Source: Breviolum minutum Mf 1.05b.01
Lineage: Eukaryota > Sar > Dinophyceae > Suessiales > Symbiodiniaceae
Length of the DNA: 64,000 nucleotides
Reading direction: 5' to 3'
NCBI GenBank assembly: GCA_000507305.1
Contig: DF239210.1
Span: 200,255-264,254, forward strand
Within the stretch, counting starts at the first letter, position 1; the number at the start of each line of letters is the position of its first letter. The translations under genes and the position numbers were made by a program. The notes beneath the pieces were generated by a model. That model saw only the letters and a program-made list of their open reading frames with translations, was not told the origin of the DNA and made no database searches. Shown here one piece after another: positions 12,401 to 22,797 of this stretch.

Positions 12401-15400
12401 GCTCTGAAGCACCCAACAACCAACACACCATGTTAGCACCCCACAAGTCTTGTCTGCCAAGGGACACGAAGAGGTGAGTCCGTGTACAAAGACCAGTCGC
12501 CCCAGGCACTTCCAGTCAAACCGTCTTGGTAGAACCTCATGCAACAAATCTAAGGGTGTTGAGTTGGACAATATGGAAACAGCTAAGTTGGAAAATATAG
12601 AAAAATTGTTCAAACTGTAAACGCACCTCTGCAAATGTATGAACGTTGCATGCCTTGCTTATGAATTTTCAAGTATGGACTTCCTATTCCCACAAAAAGT
12701 AGCAACGGACTATCAAACACCTGGATGACCCTCAGTATAACATAGTATCACTAGGATTGAGTGTATGGTCATATGGTTGCCACTCACAACCCTGAGTTTT
12801 TGGATTTTGCAGCCCTACATTCTTGGATCGACCATGATCACGCATAATTCGTCGGAACCTTCCGTCAATCCAGTCTAATCGGACCTGATTTGAAGCATAG
12901 AAAAAAATGAAAAACTGTATCCATCATTGTCATGACGACCAAAGGTATGGAAATCAACATGGATGTATATTTGTCGGGAGTTTCCTTTAAAAGGCTGGCA
13001 ACTGGCATCAACTGTTTTTTCAAATATGAATTGGCCCCCCCCTTCAGAACTCATAGTGAGACAGGGATTCTAAGCCTATCCTAGTAAACCCGGATTAGAA
13101 AAGCGCTTATCATGTCGCAGTATAGAGCACAAATATCCCCACCGCCAACCATAAACCCAATCTGATTCTCAAACCATGAAAAGTTATTGTCCAAAGAACC
13201 ATACTACCAACAAACTCATCTATCTCGCTGAACTACTTTACCAACAACCATAAAACTCCCCTATTCGCAGTTCACCGCTACCACCCACCATGCATGGCAC
13301 ATGCCGATGATGGCCATCATGGCTAGCCTTCCATTAGCCTCAGAGATTGAGTCAAATCGCATGATGATTGACAGGGTGTCTTTTTTGGGGTTAAGGGAAG
13401 ATAGATTGAAATTGTCTGTTTTGGAATGGGATACCAGCATATCATTTTCCTTGAAAGAATGGGATAATTTTCACAAGTGCTGCTTAGAGTGATTCTAGGT
13501 GACCATTGATTTGAAGATCAACCAGTTTACTGTCCAGAAGCTGGAAAACCCAGAGAGAAAACACACCAAATTACCTCATGAGGTTTCATCCCTTTAGCAA
13601 GAGGCCATTTCATATCATTTCACAGGTCTGCAGGATGTGATCAATTCAATGTTTTGAGTAGTTGAGTTTCAAGAATTTGCGTTCCTTCCTATCAAGAATC
13701 ATTTGAAAGTAATCCATCCAATATATGTATATAGAGGATAAATTTGGATTTGAATGGAGCTATGTTCATCCATCTGACCACTATAGCCTATAGCTGGATA
13801 ATTTTACGGTTGAGAAAAAAAAACGCCCCTTCTCAAGGATCTCTTCCCTTCCCAGAACCCTATTCACCATAAAAATCAACATTTTTGTTCAAAAGGATTT
13901 TGGGGAGAGAATGTTCCTATACTTCAACCCACTTTTATTGTTATGTTTACAGGTTGTATTGGTTAAATCGCCTGAGGTTTGGACCAATTCAGCATTGAGT
14001 TTCTGCTTCTTCGCCTCCGGATCGGCTGATGTCAGCACCTCACTGGAAAGAAACACGAACCCGAAAGTTGAGGATGGAACCTGAAAATGATGAATTCTGA
14101 AAAATGGATACATCCAGTCAGGGATCTATATAGAATTATATCTGTCATACATATAGATATATTACATAGATATATTACATATATATTTCTTTTTATGGGG
14201 TCTATTTTCAGGTTCCATGAGTTCCATGTCACTTTTTTTTGGAGGGTCGGATGTGTCGGTGGGTACATTTGCTTCACAAGAAGATATGGCATGCCCAAAG
14301 ATCCCAAATTTCTCCCCAGAAACGGCATCATCTGCGCATGTGACACTCTAAGAATCCTTCGTCACCTCCTCAGAATGGTATTATACCAAGCTTTTGGGTC
14401 CCGTTCGGACACCCCATGCTTCACATTCTAAAAACAGAAGGTCATCCTTGGGGATTTTTACTCTACTACTATTCCTTCGCTATCCAACATGAAGGAGGAG
14501 TGGTACTATTGATTGCTCATGCAGGGTACAAGACAAGCCTTCAAAAACCAAAGTGAAACCACTTTCGACACCACAAACCCTGACTCATGCATTATCATTT
14601 TATAATATATTATAATAAGTAATATACATGTTCATGTTGTCAAAGCTCAAAGATCACTTGGCCATACTCAGTCAGCCACATTAGTGCATTGTTCCGCAAA
14701 ATGTAAATCAACATCCATACAGCAAATCCCACAACCACTCTAATGTTTGTTGGATCTCCACTTGTCAAAGCCCCCCTGTCCAACCCCCAAATAGTGCTGT
14801 CATAGTCACGTACCATCCGAAGTCGCCTGGGCGTCCACTCGCAATGTCAGAACCTTCGCGTTCGTTTTGGAAAGAATCACCCCTTCAACCGTGAAACTTT
14901 TGGGAAATGAGGTGGATTCTTAAAAATGATACTCGAATACACCAACTATACCAAACACACAAATCTGTTGATCAAACATAGGTGAACGGATTTAATCTTT
15001 CAATGATCCTCAAAAATGTCATCTCCGAGACAAAGAAATACTTACAAAATAGAGACCACACTACAAGAACTATCAAAAACTACAACTAGGGTTGGTGGTC
15101 AGCTATTCCACATCATTCAAAAATCATCATGTATGGCACAAGTTCCTTTGAAAGAACCCCTTTTGCTGCACTTTTGCGAAACATAACATGATTTCCATTT
15201 CCATGTCCACCCAGTCCCCACCTGGACCACGAGAGACTTCGCACCAACCCATGTAGAGCAAGATCTGAGTCCATCCACCTGGTGGCACCTGACTGGTCGG
15301 TTGATTCCAACTGGCCGGAAACCCTTTCGAAACACAACAAACGTGGCCTGGCCTTGGAGATGGCAGCCAAACCGTTGGGAACATCTGCAAATTTCAAGCC

Positions 15401-17208
15401 AGCAGAAGGTGACAAATATCCTGTCCAGGACCGGAAAAAAAGTGAGCAAAACCCATATGGTGTGTGTGTGTGTGTGTGTCCCTCATTGTTGGGAACATCT
15501 GAAAAAATTGCAGACAATAAAAAACGTTAAAATGCAACGTACAGTTGATGTACATGGTATATTAAAGCATCATAAATCATAAATTTGCAAGTCAGCAAGA
15601 AATGCAAGCGCCAAAAGAAGGTACAGTATCGGTACAAAACCAATGGCTATGATACAGCGTGAGTTGGCAAAGAAACCATATGAATTCAGCAGGTTTGTAC
15701 ATCTGCATACCCCATACTTGTTGTGATCTTTTGTGACAAGACTCATGTTCAATCAACGATCATAGAAGATACCTTGGCACTTGTAGCAAATTTAAATGAG
15801 AGTTTCTTCTCACCGACTCCACACATTCCAGACATATCAAGTGAGACAAAAATGAAGTGTGATTCCAGTTGTTGGGGAACAAATTGAGATGTTTATTCAG
15901 CTTTGGCCATGCAAAATGTGACTTGGATTCCCTCCCCGAAGGCTGGCACGGATTTCACACGTGTTGAACACAACCAGCAAAAAAAAACAAAAATACCACC
16001 CGGTCCTGGAAATTTGCCGGCAATCTCTGGGGTAATGTAGCCTCAATAGGCAGTGACAAACAATGCAAAATGGCATGAAGCGGAACTTGGGATGGACATT
16101 CGGGAACATTTCCTAAGATGCCGGCACAACCAGAAATACGGCAACATCTGACTATCTGGCACCCAATTCCTTTCTATCTGTCCGTGCACGTTTTCCAACC
16201 TGTCACTTGTCAATCTATTATCTATTTCGAAGCTTACCTTCGCATCTCTCCAGCCATTTTGATCTAAAAAGATTTTGTCTAAATAGAGTGAGCTCGATAC
16301 TACACTCAGGCTCGTGTGAACGCAAATCATACACGCTCTTTTGAGATGTCCCGACATGGCGAGACAGATGTCTCCTACACCGCATGCCACATTTGTATAC
16401 ATTTAGCAGGGATAGCTACTGTGGGTGGCGTTGCTTCACACCTGTAAACTACAGAACCGGCATTATATGTATTAAAGTTCATGGGACCCATCGGCAATTC
16501 GCTGTGTAGCTCCTTTACCCTCAGTTCAAGATATCGGGTAAACAAAGGACCCAAGTTGAACCATGTTTCTATATGTTCCTTCATGAGATCGCAATGCCTA
16601 CAAAGTTCCTTTACCCACGGATTTCTGGTTGTGCGTCCCATCATCTGGCCTGATGACAGCATAATCTGTAGCATCATTGCAGTTTTGTCACCAAGACACC
16701 CATGGTGGCAAGCATAGCAATGCGGCCATGTTTCAACTCCACTGAACGCCTCAAGGCGGAGTAGAAATGAGATATCTTCCACAAAAATAGGGGCATTCAT
16801 GTACACAAAAGCTGTTGAAACCACCACTCATAAGACAATTGACATGGATACATTGGGTGTATCCCTGTCCATCAATGGTTTGCAATAAGGAACTCGGAAC
16901 CCGTACTAAACATTAACACTAGCAAACATACGTTTTAACTTTTCTTTGGCCTTGAAATACACAAATTGGTTACTAAGTATGATGGTTTGGACAAGGCAAT
17001 TCCATGCAATTCAATTCAGTTACGGTCAGGTCATAAGTAAATTTTCAGTGCACACATCGCCCTCTTCCAGTTCACAACCGCTCATGAAAACCACTCTCAC
17101 AATAGGCTAGCGCAGTCGGTCAGCCATCTTTTGAACCACAAGTCACAACTCTGACTTTCAGTTAAAGAACATGATTCGGCTTTCTCGCGAACTCCAGGCT
17201 GTCTCACC

Positions 17209-17266
<58 letters not shown>

Positions 17267-20200
17267 TACCGCAAATCACATCTAATGTTGTATGATCCAC
17301 TGTGTGCTCATTTAACGATGCTCGACCCAACCTTCCTCGATCATCTCCGAGAAGTCCGGAAAGCTGCGATGCTTGATCCAGTCGTGATGGAGGCAGTCTC
17401 GGAGAAAATCGTAAGCGAGATGCTTGCAATTCTTGTTCGTGACGTTGTATGAATAATGCATTTGGTTCCTCACGAAGTCGTGAACCGAACGCCTCATAAC
17501 TTGATAGCCAACCTGTTCAGGAGTAAAATCGCTCTCACAACGAGACACATTGCACAACGTTACACGACTGCCGCTGTCAGTGCCTTGGGGGTAAAATGAG
17601 TCGCACCGAAGCCACCAGTCCCATCGGAAATTTTTGTGGAAATTCGGATTATCATGAGGACAGATCTGTCGGAGCTTGACACCGCCTTCGGTGCGCTCGA
17701 GCAGCCAGAAATCTTTCGGAGCCTCGTGTTCTTCAGTCGCAAACTCGAGAATCAGCGCGAAATGCGAGAGCCACGACTGCAAACGGTCGCTACGGTGACC
17801 TCCTGGATTGAGAACTCCGCCAAACCAGTCGACGGTGCCGAGGAAGCCTCGCAACTGGTCAGGTGCCTCGTCCAAATGTGACACGAGGACTCCCACACTT
17901 GACAGACGTGCGTCGCGGTCGCCGGACCAGTCCACTTCTTCATCTGAAGGACCCTTTTTACGTTTTATCATTCTCTGCAAACGTTCTGCCATTCTCTGCA
18001 AACTATTCAGGCTCCTTTTCAAAAGGACCTTGAAGAGGACGTGTATAGATCTTCTGAATCACAAAATGTGGAGAAGTCACCACATGTGTTCTCGGACCAG
18101 ATCAAAAACGCAACGGATCAAAATATAGTCATGGCCCTGACCATTCTTGGGATGTTCCAGTATTCGGGTATCTGAATGAATATTATAGAAAGATATTTTC
18201 TGAATGACTCTTTTTTGATTTGTTTTGAATGTTTTTTCCGCAAAATCTATTGTTTTAGTAAGGGTTCATAATCAACAATTGCACGGCGCTAATATTTTAC
18301 TGGTCTTTGACTTCCAGAGTATACACATACCTTTACATATGCATGTATACAACATATATTCTGGATTTACACCACAAGTACAGATTTATATAGGCGATTA
18401 TAGACGTATCAGCCACGAAACAATCCTTTAGAATTACTCTTCCTCTGTGCATCCATCCGTTCTGCTTGTAAGCACCTGCGCTTGAAGGTTTCCACATCAC
18501 CATCCTTGGCCAAACCTGCTGGATCCCAATAGCCCACAGGTGCTTGAACACCCAACTCCTCACATTTGCTGCAAAAAGTCAGCAACCGGAGAAATCCAAC
18601 TGAGTTCTTAACCAAGATCATTCAACAACGTGGAGGTTCCATGAAGTAAAGGGTCATTTTATGTATTATATAACTACCTTTGGGTGTAGAAGGCTCCTCC
18701 AAAATCAATGTTGTTTCTTTGCTGCTTTTGTTTCAAACACATATGCAACAGTGTAGATGCAAACGTTCTGCTTTTCGAAGGGTGCCCAGCATTTAGAAAA
18801 AAAATGCACACCCTGAGAGTTTGACATATATCCAACTTAGAACTATCTACAGGATCTGCCTGATCAACTCAGAAAGAAAACAAAGAAAAAAAGTGTTCTG
18901 CTGAGGGTTGCATGGTGAATTCACTAAGTTTTGCCAACAAGGACTAGACTGATAAGTTGTTTTATAGACATTGCATAAAATCTGACTATGATGTCTATAT
19001 GTATGCTGATCAGTTTGACTGACTTGATTAATGACCTAAAAGATCGCTCTAGGTTACCAAACGCGAATGTACCAAGCCAATGCGTATCAATCATCCCCTA
19101 GACCTGTCCTGTTCGAAGGCCCTTAGGGCCACAGTGCGTGCATCGGTCTTGGAGCCAGCCTGGCATGGTACACACTGGTGTCCCACTTTCAAGAAACACC
19201 ATACTATGATACTTCTCCGAATTCCAAAAGCAAACCCCACAAGATATTGCTTCTTCCAACGGATATCAATACAGTAATCAAACATGTAACTGACTGGAAA
19301 TCAACTAAAATTGAGATCTGGAAACTGAACTTCTTTCTGCTGTCATTTTCAGGTGGGTTGTCTTGACAACTTGAGGAGGGGCATTTCACCTCATGGTTTG
19401 CTCCATTCGGGCACCCTTGGCCCGAAATCTTCTACTAGTTCACTTCCATATGATCTATTATGATTTAGACGCCGCGGAGTCAGAGCTACAGGTACATGAT
19501 CATGAAACCAACTCACACATGATGTTTCAAGCAAACTTATCTTATGCCCGGGAAAATCAAGTCAAGATCTTTGAAAATTGGCCAACAACATTTGCATCAC
19601 TCTTGTGAGTTGCCATCAACCTTCCGAGTCATGAATTTGATGGACAAATTGCTACATCCTGTAGGGTACTGGGTTCTTTTTGTTCGTATTTTTTTGAAGA
19701 AGGATAGTTTACATTTGATATCAGTCTTGGTTTACATCCACCCATTTCTGAAATTGATGAGTTTGTAGTTGCGCTACACCCAATTGTAGATACTCAATTT
19801 TTGAAAAACATACTCTCATTTTTTTGGGGGGGTGAATATTGGTGAATATAGACCACTGGAAAAGGAGATTCCTATTGGAAACCACCGTTTTTAGATGTTT
19901 TGCGGGCTATGTTAGTTTCAGGGAGGGTAGTATGGGAAGTTGCCATCATCCCCCAGTTCCATACCGCTGCTCCTTTCGAGCTTGGCTCACCAGGAGGGCG
20001 GCTGTGCTGACGGCCACCGCCGCGCTGCTGACGGAACCAAAGCGTGCTTCCTGTGGCCGCCAGTTCTTGGGAGATCTTGGGAGTAGTTTGCAAAGAATCC
20101 ATGTATGTCCAATGCATGGTATATGTTTGTTTGCAATATAACATAGATAACACAGTATCTGTAATATGTATATAGCGAGAAACCTGCCAAATAACCCACA

Positions 20201-20600
20201 TGTATTGACTTTCATCCAAGTATCCATGAAATACACTGAATTCGGAGTACCTGTTGTCTTGTTATATATATATATATTCTTATCATATTTGTCGTAGGTA
20301 CATTATCCACCGTTAGGCTTCTTTAGGTGAAGTTGATAAATATGATATACTTAGCTCCTACTTGCCAACTACTTTTGACAAGTATATAATCTTGTAATGA
20401 TCTACAATCAAGTTCTATAAGCCATCCATAACCCATCCCATGATCATCTGTCATATGATGGCTATCTCTTCAGGGGCCGCCTGTGCATTGGATTGGACCT
20501 GGCCCCTCAGCGCAGGTGTTCGGACGGTTCCGCTGGACTTTCCGCTGGGTGCTACGAAGGCCACGCCGCTCAAGGCTGCAGCCATACCCACAGCAGCACC
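1596..20600 (-). CDS. Chlorophyll a/c light-harvesting polyprotein, three LHC units, about 29 exons (whole gene)
   Basis: This gene encodes thylakoid antenna proteins that bind chlorophyll a, chlorophyll c and peridinin, made as a polyprotein and cut into single LHC proteins. It starts with a plastid presequence (20600-19991), followed by unit A (19159-12466), unit B (11884-6873) and unit C (6470-1596, TGA at 1596-1598). All units share LHC signatures: ELGV(Q/T)..P.G(Y/F)WDP at the N-terminus, E(L/I)(K/Q)HGR in helix 1, LSPSAGLKFADVPNGL, NGRLAM in helix 3 and FQDGLTGSAWGDW. Only unit A has a presequence. The gap from unit B to unit C is about 400 bases, and codon phases join across the SPLR linkers, so a single polyprotein is more likely than three genes. 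Introns begin with GT, GC or GA and end AG. SPLR as a processing site is established for dinoflagellate LHC polyproteins; the joining of exons here is my inference. An upstream first exon may be missing. Confidence 0.85.
1741..1815. repeat. Short tandem repeat, TGGTTGGTTGTGGTTACT type
   Basis: Three to four imperfect copies of a unit of about 20 bases (GGTTGGTTGTGGTTACTT) inside a unit C intron. Confidence 0.85.
3435..3547. mobile_element. Miniature inverted-repeat element, family 1 (TACCCTCCCTGAAA)
   Basis: It begins TACCCTCCCTGAAACTAACA and ends with the near inverse TGTTACTTTCAGTGAGGGTA, with a second matching block (GCCCCTGAAAATGG against TATTTTCACGGGC) further in. It is 113 bp, bounded by TA, and lies in a unit C intron of the LHC gene. 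Confidence 0.75.
6873..11884 (-). CDS. LHC polyprotein unit B (9 exons)
   Basis: Exons in order: 11884-11873 (AFEQ microexon), 11309-11227 (ELGVQAPVGYWDPAGLAKDG..FKRR), 10999-10950 (RSVELKHGRIAMLATMG), 10213-10110 (GYITPEIAGKFPGYLSPSAG..LAAISK in one exon), 9571-9505 (VPPGGWTQILLYMGWCEVSR), 8628-8585 (GSDIASGRPGDFGWY), 8338-8285 (VLTSADPEVKKQKLNAEL), 7347-7310 (ANGRLAMMAIIGM) and 6969-6873 (FYQDGLTGSAWGDW, SLYTDSPLRADAAPDFSK). It is nearly identical in protein to unit A, so the two are recent duplicates. It lacks the intron that units A and C have after KFPG/RFPG. The last exon can end at AAG before GACTTC and join unit C in phase 0; otherwise it reads to a TAA at 6855-6857. Confidence 0.85.
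7429..7533. mobile_element. Miniature inverted-repeat element, family 2 (TACACCCC..AACATGGAACC)
   Basis: Left end TACACCCCCAAAGTTTAACA then TAGAACC; right end GGTTCCATGTTAAACTTCAG then GGGCGTA. About 105 bp, TA-bounded, in the unit B intron between 7347 and 8285. Confidence 0.75.
8075..8187. mobile_element. Miniature element, family 2 copy
   Basis: Left part ACCCTGAAAATTAACATGGA then ACC; right part GGTTCCATATATCAATTTTC then AAGGGTGTA. It is in the same intron as the copy at 7429-7533. Confidence 0.65.
11873..11884 (-). CDS. 12-nt microexon encoding AFEQ in the A-B linker
   Basis: On the minus strand, CAG is followed by GCCTTTGAGCAG and then GAGCGA. It supplies AFEQ between SPLR (exon ending 12466) and ELGVQ (exon starting 11309), both phase 0. 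The same four residues end the longer exon 19159-19109 of unit A, again followed by a GA donor. Without it the linker would lack the conserved AFE before ELGV. Confidence 0.6.
12466..19159 (-). CDS. LHC polyprotein unit A (10 exons)
   Basis: Exons in order: 19159-19109 (AGSKTDARTVALRAFEQ), 18558-18476 (ELGVQAPVGYWDPAGLAKDG..FKRR), 16749-16700 (RSVELKHGRIAMLATMG), 16041-16006 (GYITPEIAGKFPG), 15420-15353 (GYLSPSAGLKFADVPNGL..ISK), 15288-15222 (VPPGGWTQILLYMGWCEVSR), 14853-14810 (GSDIASGRPGDFGWY), 14038-13985 (VLTSADPEAKKQKLNAEL), 13338-13301 (ANGRLAMMAIIGM) and 12535-12466 (FYQDGLTGSAWGDW..SPLR). Phases agree at every junction. Donors include GACAGG, GACCGG and GCCAGG besides GT. The intron between 15353 and 15288 is only 64 bases, while the one between 18476 and 16749 is 1.7 kb and contains another gene. 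If the last exon were not spliced, the frame would stop at 12433-12435 after eight more codons. Confidence 0.85.
14060..14230. mobile_element. Possible family 2 copy
   Basis: GATGGAACCTGAAAATGATG at the left and ATTTTCAGGTTCCATGAG at the right face each other about 130 bases apart in a unit A intron. The ends are degenerate. A lone half (GGAACCTGAAAATCAACC) lies near 41978. Confidence 0.4.
15459..15479. repeat. (GT)n microsatellite
   Basis: About ten GT dinucleotides in the unit A intron between 15421 and 16005. Confidence 0.9.
17209..17265. repeat. (GAT)n microsatellite
   Basis: About 19 copies of GAT on the plus strand, downstream of the stop codon of the nested gene at 17312. It creates long Met or Ser runs in other frames, which are not genes. 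Confidence 0.95.
17312..18022 (-). CDS. Intronless gene nested in an LHC intron; possible LRAT/NlpC-P60-like protein
   Basis: An uninterrupted 236-residue reading frame with Met at 18022 and TAA at 17312-17314. The N-terminus is basic (KRSLNSLQRMAERLQRM, IKRKKG), followed by an acidic DEEVDWSGD. The body has SHFALILEF (about residues 86-94), WLLER, and a NKNCKHLAYDFL motif near residue 197. A His in a strand plus a later N-C-x-H motif resembles the permuted papain-like LRAT/NlpC-P60 or PPPDE folds, which would make it an acyltransferase or thiol hydrolase; this is only suggestive. It lies wholly within the unit A intron 18475-16750, on the same strand. It is visibly more GC-rich than the intron around it and has no introns, as expected of a retroposed copy. 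A GAT/ATC microsatellite lies just 3' of the stop. Confidence 0.6.
   Translation of the reverse strand: MKRSLNSLQRMAERLQRMIKRKKGPSDEEVDWSGDRDARLSSVGVLVSHLDEAPDQLRGFLGTVDWFGGVLNPGGHRSDRLQSWLSHFALILEFATEEHEAPKDFWLLERTEGGVKLRQICPHDNPNFHKNFRWDWWLRCDSFYPQGTDSGSRVTLCNVSRCESDFTPEQVGYQVMRRSVHDFVRNQMHYSYNVTNKNCKHLAYDFLRDCLHHDWIKHRSFPDFSEMIEEGWVEHR
19991..20600 (-). CDS. Presequence exons of the LHC polyprotein
   Basis: Two exons. Exon 20481-20600 reads GMAAALSGVAFVAP, then SGKSSGTVRTPALRG, then QVQSNAQ. It is a short hydrophobic stretch followed by an FVAP motif and an Arg/Ser/Thr-rich, acid-poor region, which is the usual bipartite plastid targeting layout (signal peptide, then transit peptide) of dinoflagellate nuclear-encoded plastid proteins. 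Exon 19991-20050 reads EARFGSVSSAAVAV then STAALL, a second hydrophobic segment. It ends before GTGAGC and joins in phase 0 to the exon at 19159. The Met at 20583-20585 could be the start, but the frame stays open to an AG acceptor at 20601, so a further upstream exon is possible. The donor of the first exon is either GCGGCC (exon end 20481) or GAAGAG a few codons later. Confidence 0.65.
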
Positions 20601-21646
20601 CTGCCGTGGTGAAGGGATTTCTTACAAAAAAATGGTGGCATGAATAACCCCTCTGGAGCGGAATGTAAAGGAAATATATGAAAATATGAGTCTTGTGTTT
20701 TTTTGTTGCCATGACATGGCAAAACGTGCATTTGGGAGAGATTTGGGAGTCTGGCAGAAAGCTGGAATGAGATTCCAACCAGTACCATTGAATTAACTCC
20801 AAAGTCCAAGTTCTTCATATATTTTCCCAGGAATAAAGCGCGAAACTTCGAAACAAAGATTCAATTGAAGTGGAGCATCCAAAGGATGTTGTTTTGCAAC
20901 CTTGGTTGGAACTCACTGCACAGGGGGTAAGATGCTTCAAACCCGTTGATTCCCCCAAGAAAGATGCTTGGCACCCAGAAAGGCCAGCCCAGCTTGTCAT
21001 GATTTCTGTTTGCAAAGACTTTTCAATGGAACATTCTCAGATTCAATAGGACGAATCTTCCTCTTTTTCGATGGTCCATGTTCCATTGCTATCAATCAGT
21101 GTGTAAGTTTACTGAAGTTACTAGAGGGTACTCACAACACACAGCCGCCCACTGGGGCCCCCAAACTGTCTTGGAGGATGACATACCTTGGCTAAGGGAA
21201 GCATCTATCGATAATCACGTGAGTACTCCTGCGAAACATTGATTGTGTGGTTCCCATAGTGGAGCATGCAATTGTGAAGAAACATCTCTTCTGAGTGAAA
21301 TATGATGATCAAACAAAGATTGAATGCCGCAATTATACACCTATGTTGTTGGAGATTTCCACCTGGAAATGGTTGGAACCTCTGTTCACTTGAATATCAT
21401 GCTCATGGTGATGTTCATGGTTCAATCGAAATTCATGAATGCTTCAAACAAAGTGAAGACATACAAATCAAGCACTTGATTTCAAGGGGCCAATGCCACA
21501 CTCCAACAAACATATTCATGTTTGTCCAAAAAATCCGCTGCATCTCTTCCACCCTTCCACCCTTCGTTCAAAACTTCTCGCCCAGTCACTGAAGGGCAGC
21601 AAAAACAGCTGTCAAAGGGAAGGGCTAAAAAAAAGTTGCGGCACAC

Positions 21647-21733
21647 CTTTTGACCGCCTTTGATAACCCGGCCGTCCGTTCCCCCGGAGAGTCCAGAAAA
21701 CAAACGGTTGCGGAGAGCAGGTTTGAAAAGCTG
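21647..21733 (-). CDS. Candidate exon, function unknown
   Basis: Bounded by CTCCAG upstream and GTGTGC downstream on the minus strand, it reads QLFKPALRNRLFSG then LSGGTDGRVIKGGQK. It is a GC-rich island in AT-rich sequence. It lies just upstream of the LHC presequence, so it could be the last part of the neighbouring gene. No family recognised. Confidence 0.4.
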
Positions 21734-22755
21734 CTGGAGTGCCACGAAAGGCATGGTACCGATTAACAGAACACGTTGCGTTGGGACTATCTTCAATGTT
21801 CCCTTGAAAATAATCCAGGGAGTTTGTCGCATAATTGATAGATTCATGTTTAGAAGAATCAAGTCATTTTGCAACAGCACTTCCGAGATCCTAAGTTCAA
21901 AACCAGTCAACCACAACCCAGTGATTTATGACTTTGCTTTCTGAGGTTGCAAAAGGGGAACTGTTTTTAGATGAATATGTGTTTGTGTGTGTCATAGAAG
22001 GATACCCCGGCTCCCAAAAAAAGTGTTAATCACTTCACTTGTCCAAATCTGCTAGAAAAAACAACAACTTTCACCTTAAGAAGGAAACTATCCCAGTTAA
22101 GGCCAAAAAACCTCAGTCATTAGAACCTTAGGTGATGTGGCCAAGTGTGTTAAAGTTTAAGCCTTCAGCAGTTCACTGAATACCAAGTCCTGAGCCGCTC
22201 AATTGATCGAATCCCATCCCTTTTTCCCCTTCATTTGCCCAAGGCTTTTTGCCATTTGACCTCACAATGCAACATGGGCTGATAGGGATGCTGTTCCAAA
22301 CGAATATCTATGTGGGCATGTCCCAGGTCCCAACATAGGGGCAGCCAATGACTTTACAAATATGCAAAATTTTAGTAAGAAGCTGATGGATTAAAATTTA
22401 GTCGAAAACACATTTGCGGTCCCTAGTGAGTTGTGGATGATTCAGGTATAACGGTATAACACATCGGCCGTTTTCGCTTCAAACAGTCCAACTCTTAGTA
22501 TGTCAAGCACAGCGATTAGGAGAGACTACAGCAACTCCTGCATGATTCTTGTCAACGAAGGTATCAATCCAAGTGGGATAAGCATCTACAAACATCTTTG
22601 ACTTTTTCCAAGAAATGAACCAAATTCCAGGGAATCTTTTACCTAGAGCTTTTAGTTTACCCAATTCCCTTACAAAAATATCACCTTAAGTTCAATGTCA
22701 ACAACAAAAATGGATTTTTCCCTACAACTTCGGTTCGTTGAAAAATCTGCATCGC

Positions 22756-22797
22756 CTGGAGTTGTTCCAAATCTTTTTGAAGCTGCTCCGCGGAGGC
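22756..22797 (-). CDS. Coiled-coil exon (ASAEQLQKDLEQLQ)
   Basis: A 42-nt exon between an ACTCAG acceptor and a GCGATG donor, phase 0 at both ends. It reads ASAEQLQKDLEQLQ, a clear heptad pattern with L at a/d positions. It belongs to a coiled-coil gene whose other exons could not be assigned with certainty. Confidence 0.5.

Noticed and set aside
16375..16827. A 150-residue minus-strand ORF overlapping unit A.
   Set aside because: It is in a different frame from the LHC exon 16749-16700 and runs through intron.
17171..17452. Plus-strand ORF with a run of Met and minus-strand ORF with a run of Ser.
   Set aside because: Both are produced by the (GAT)n microsatellite.
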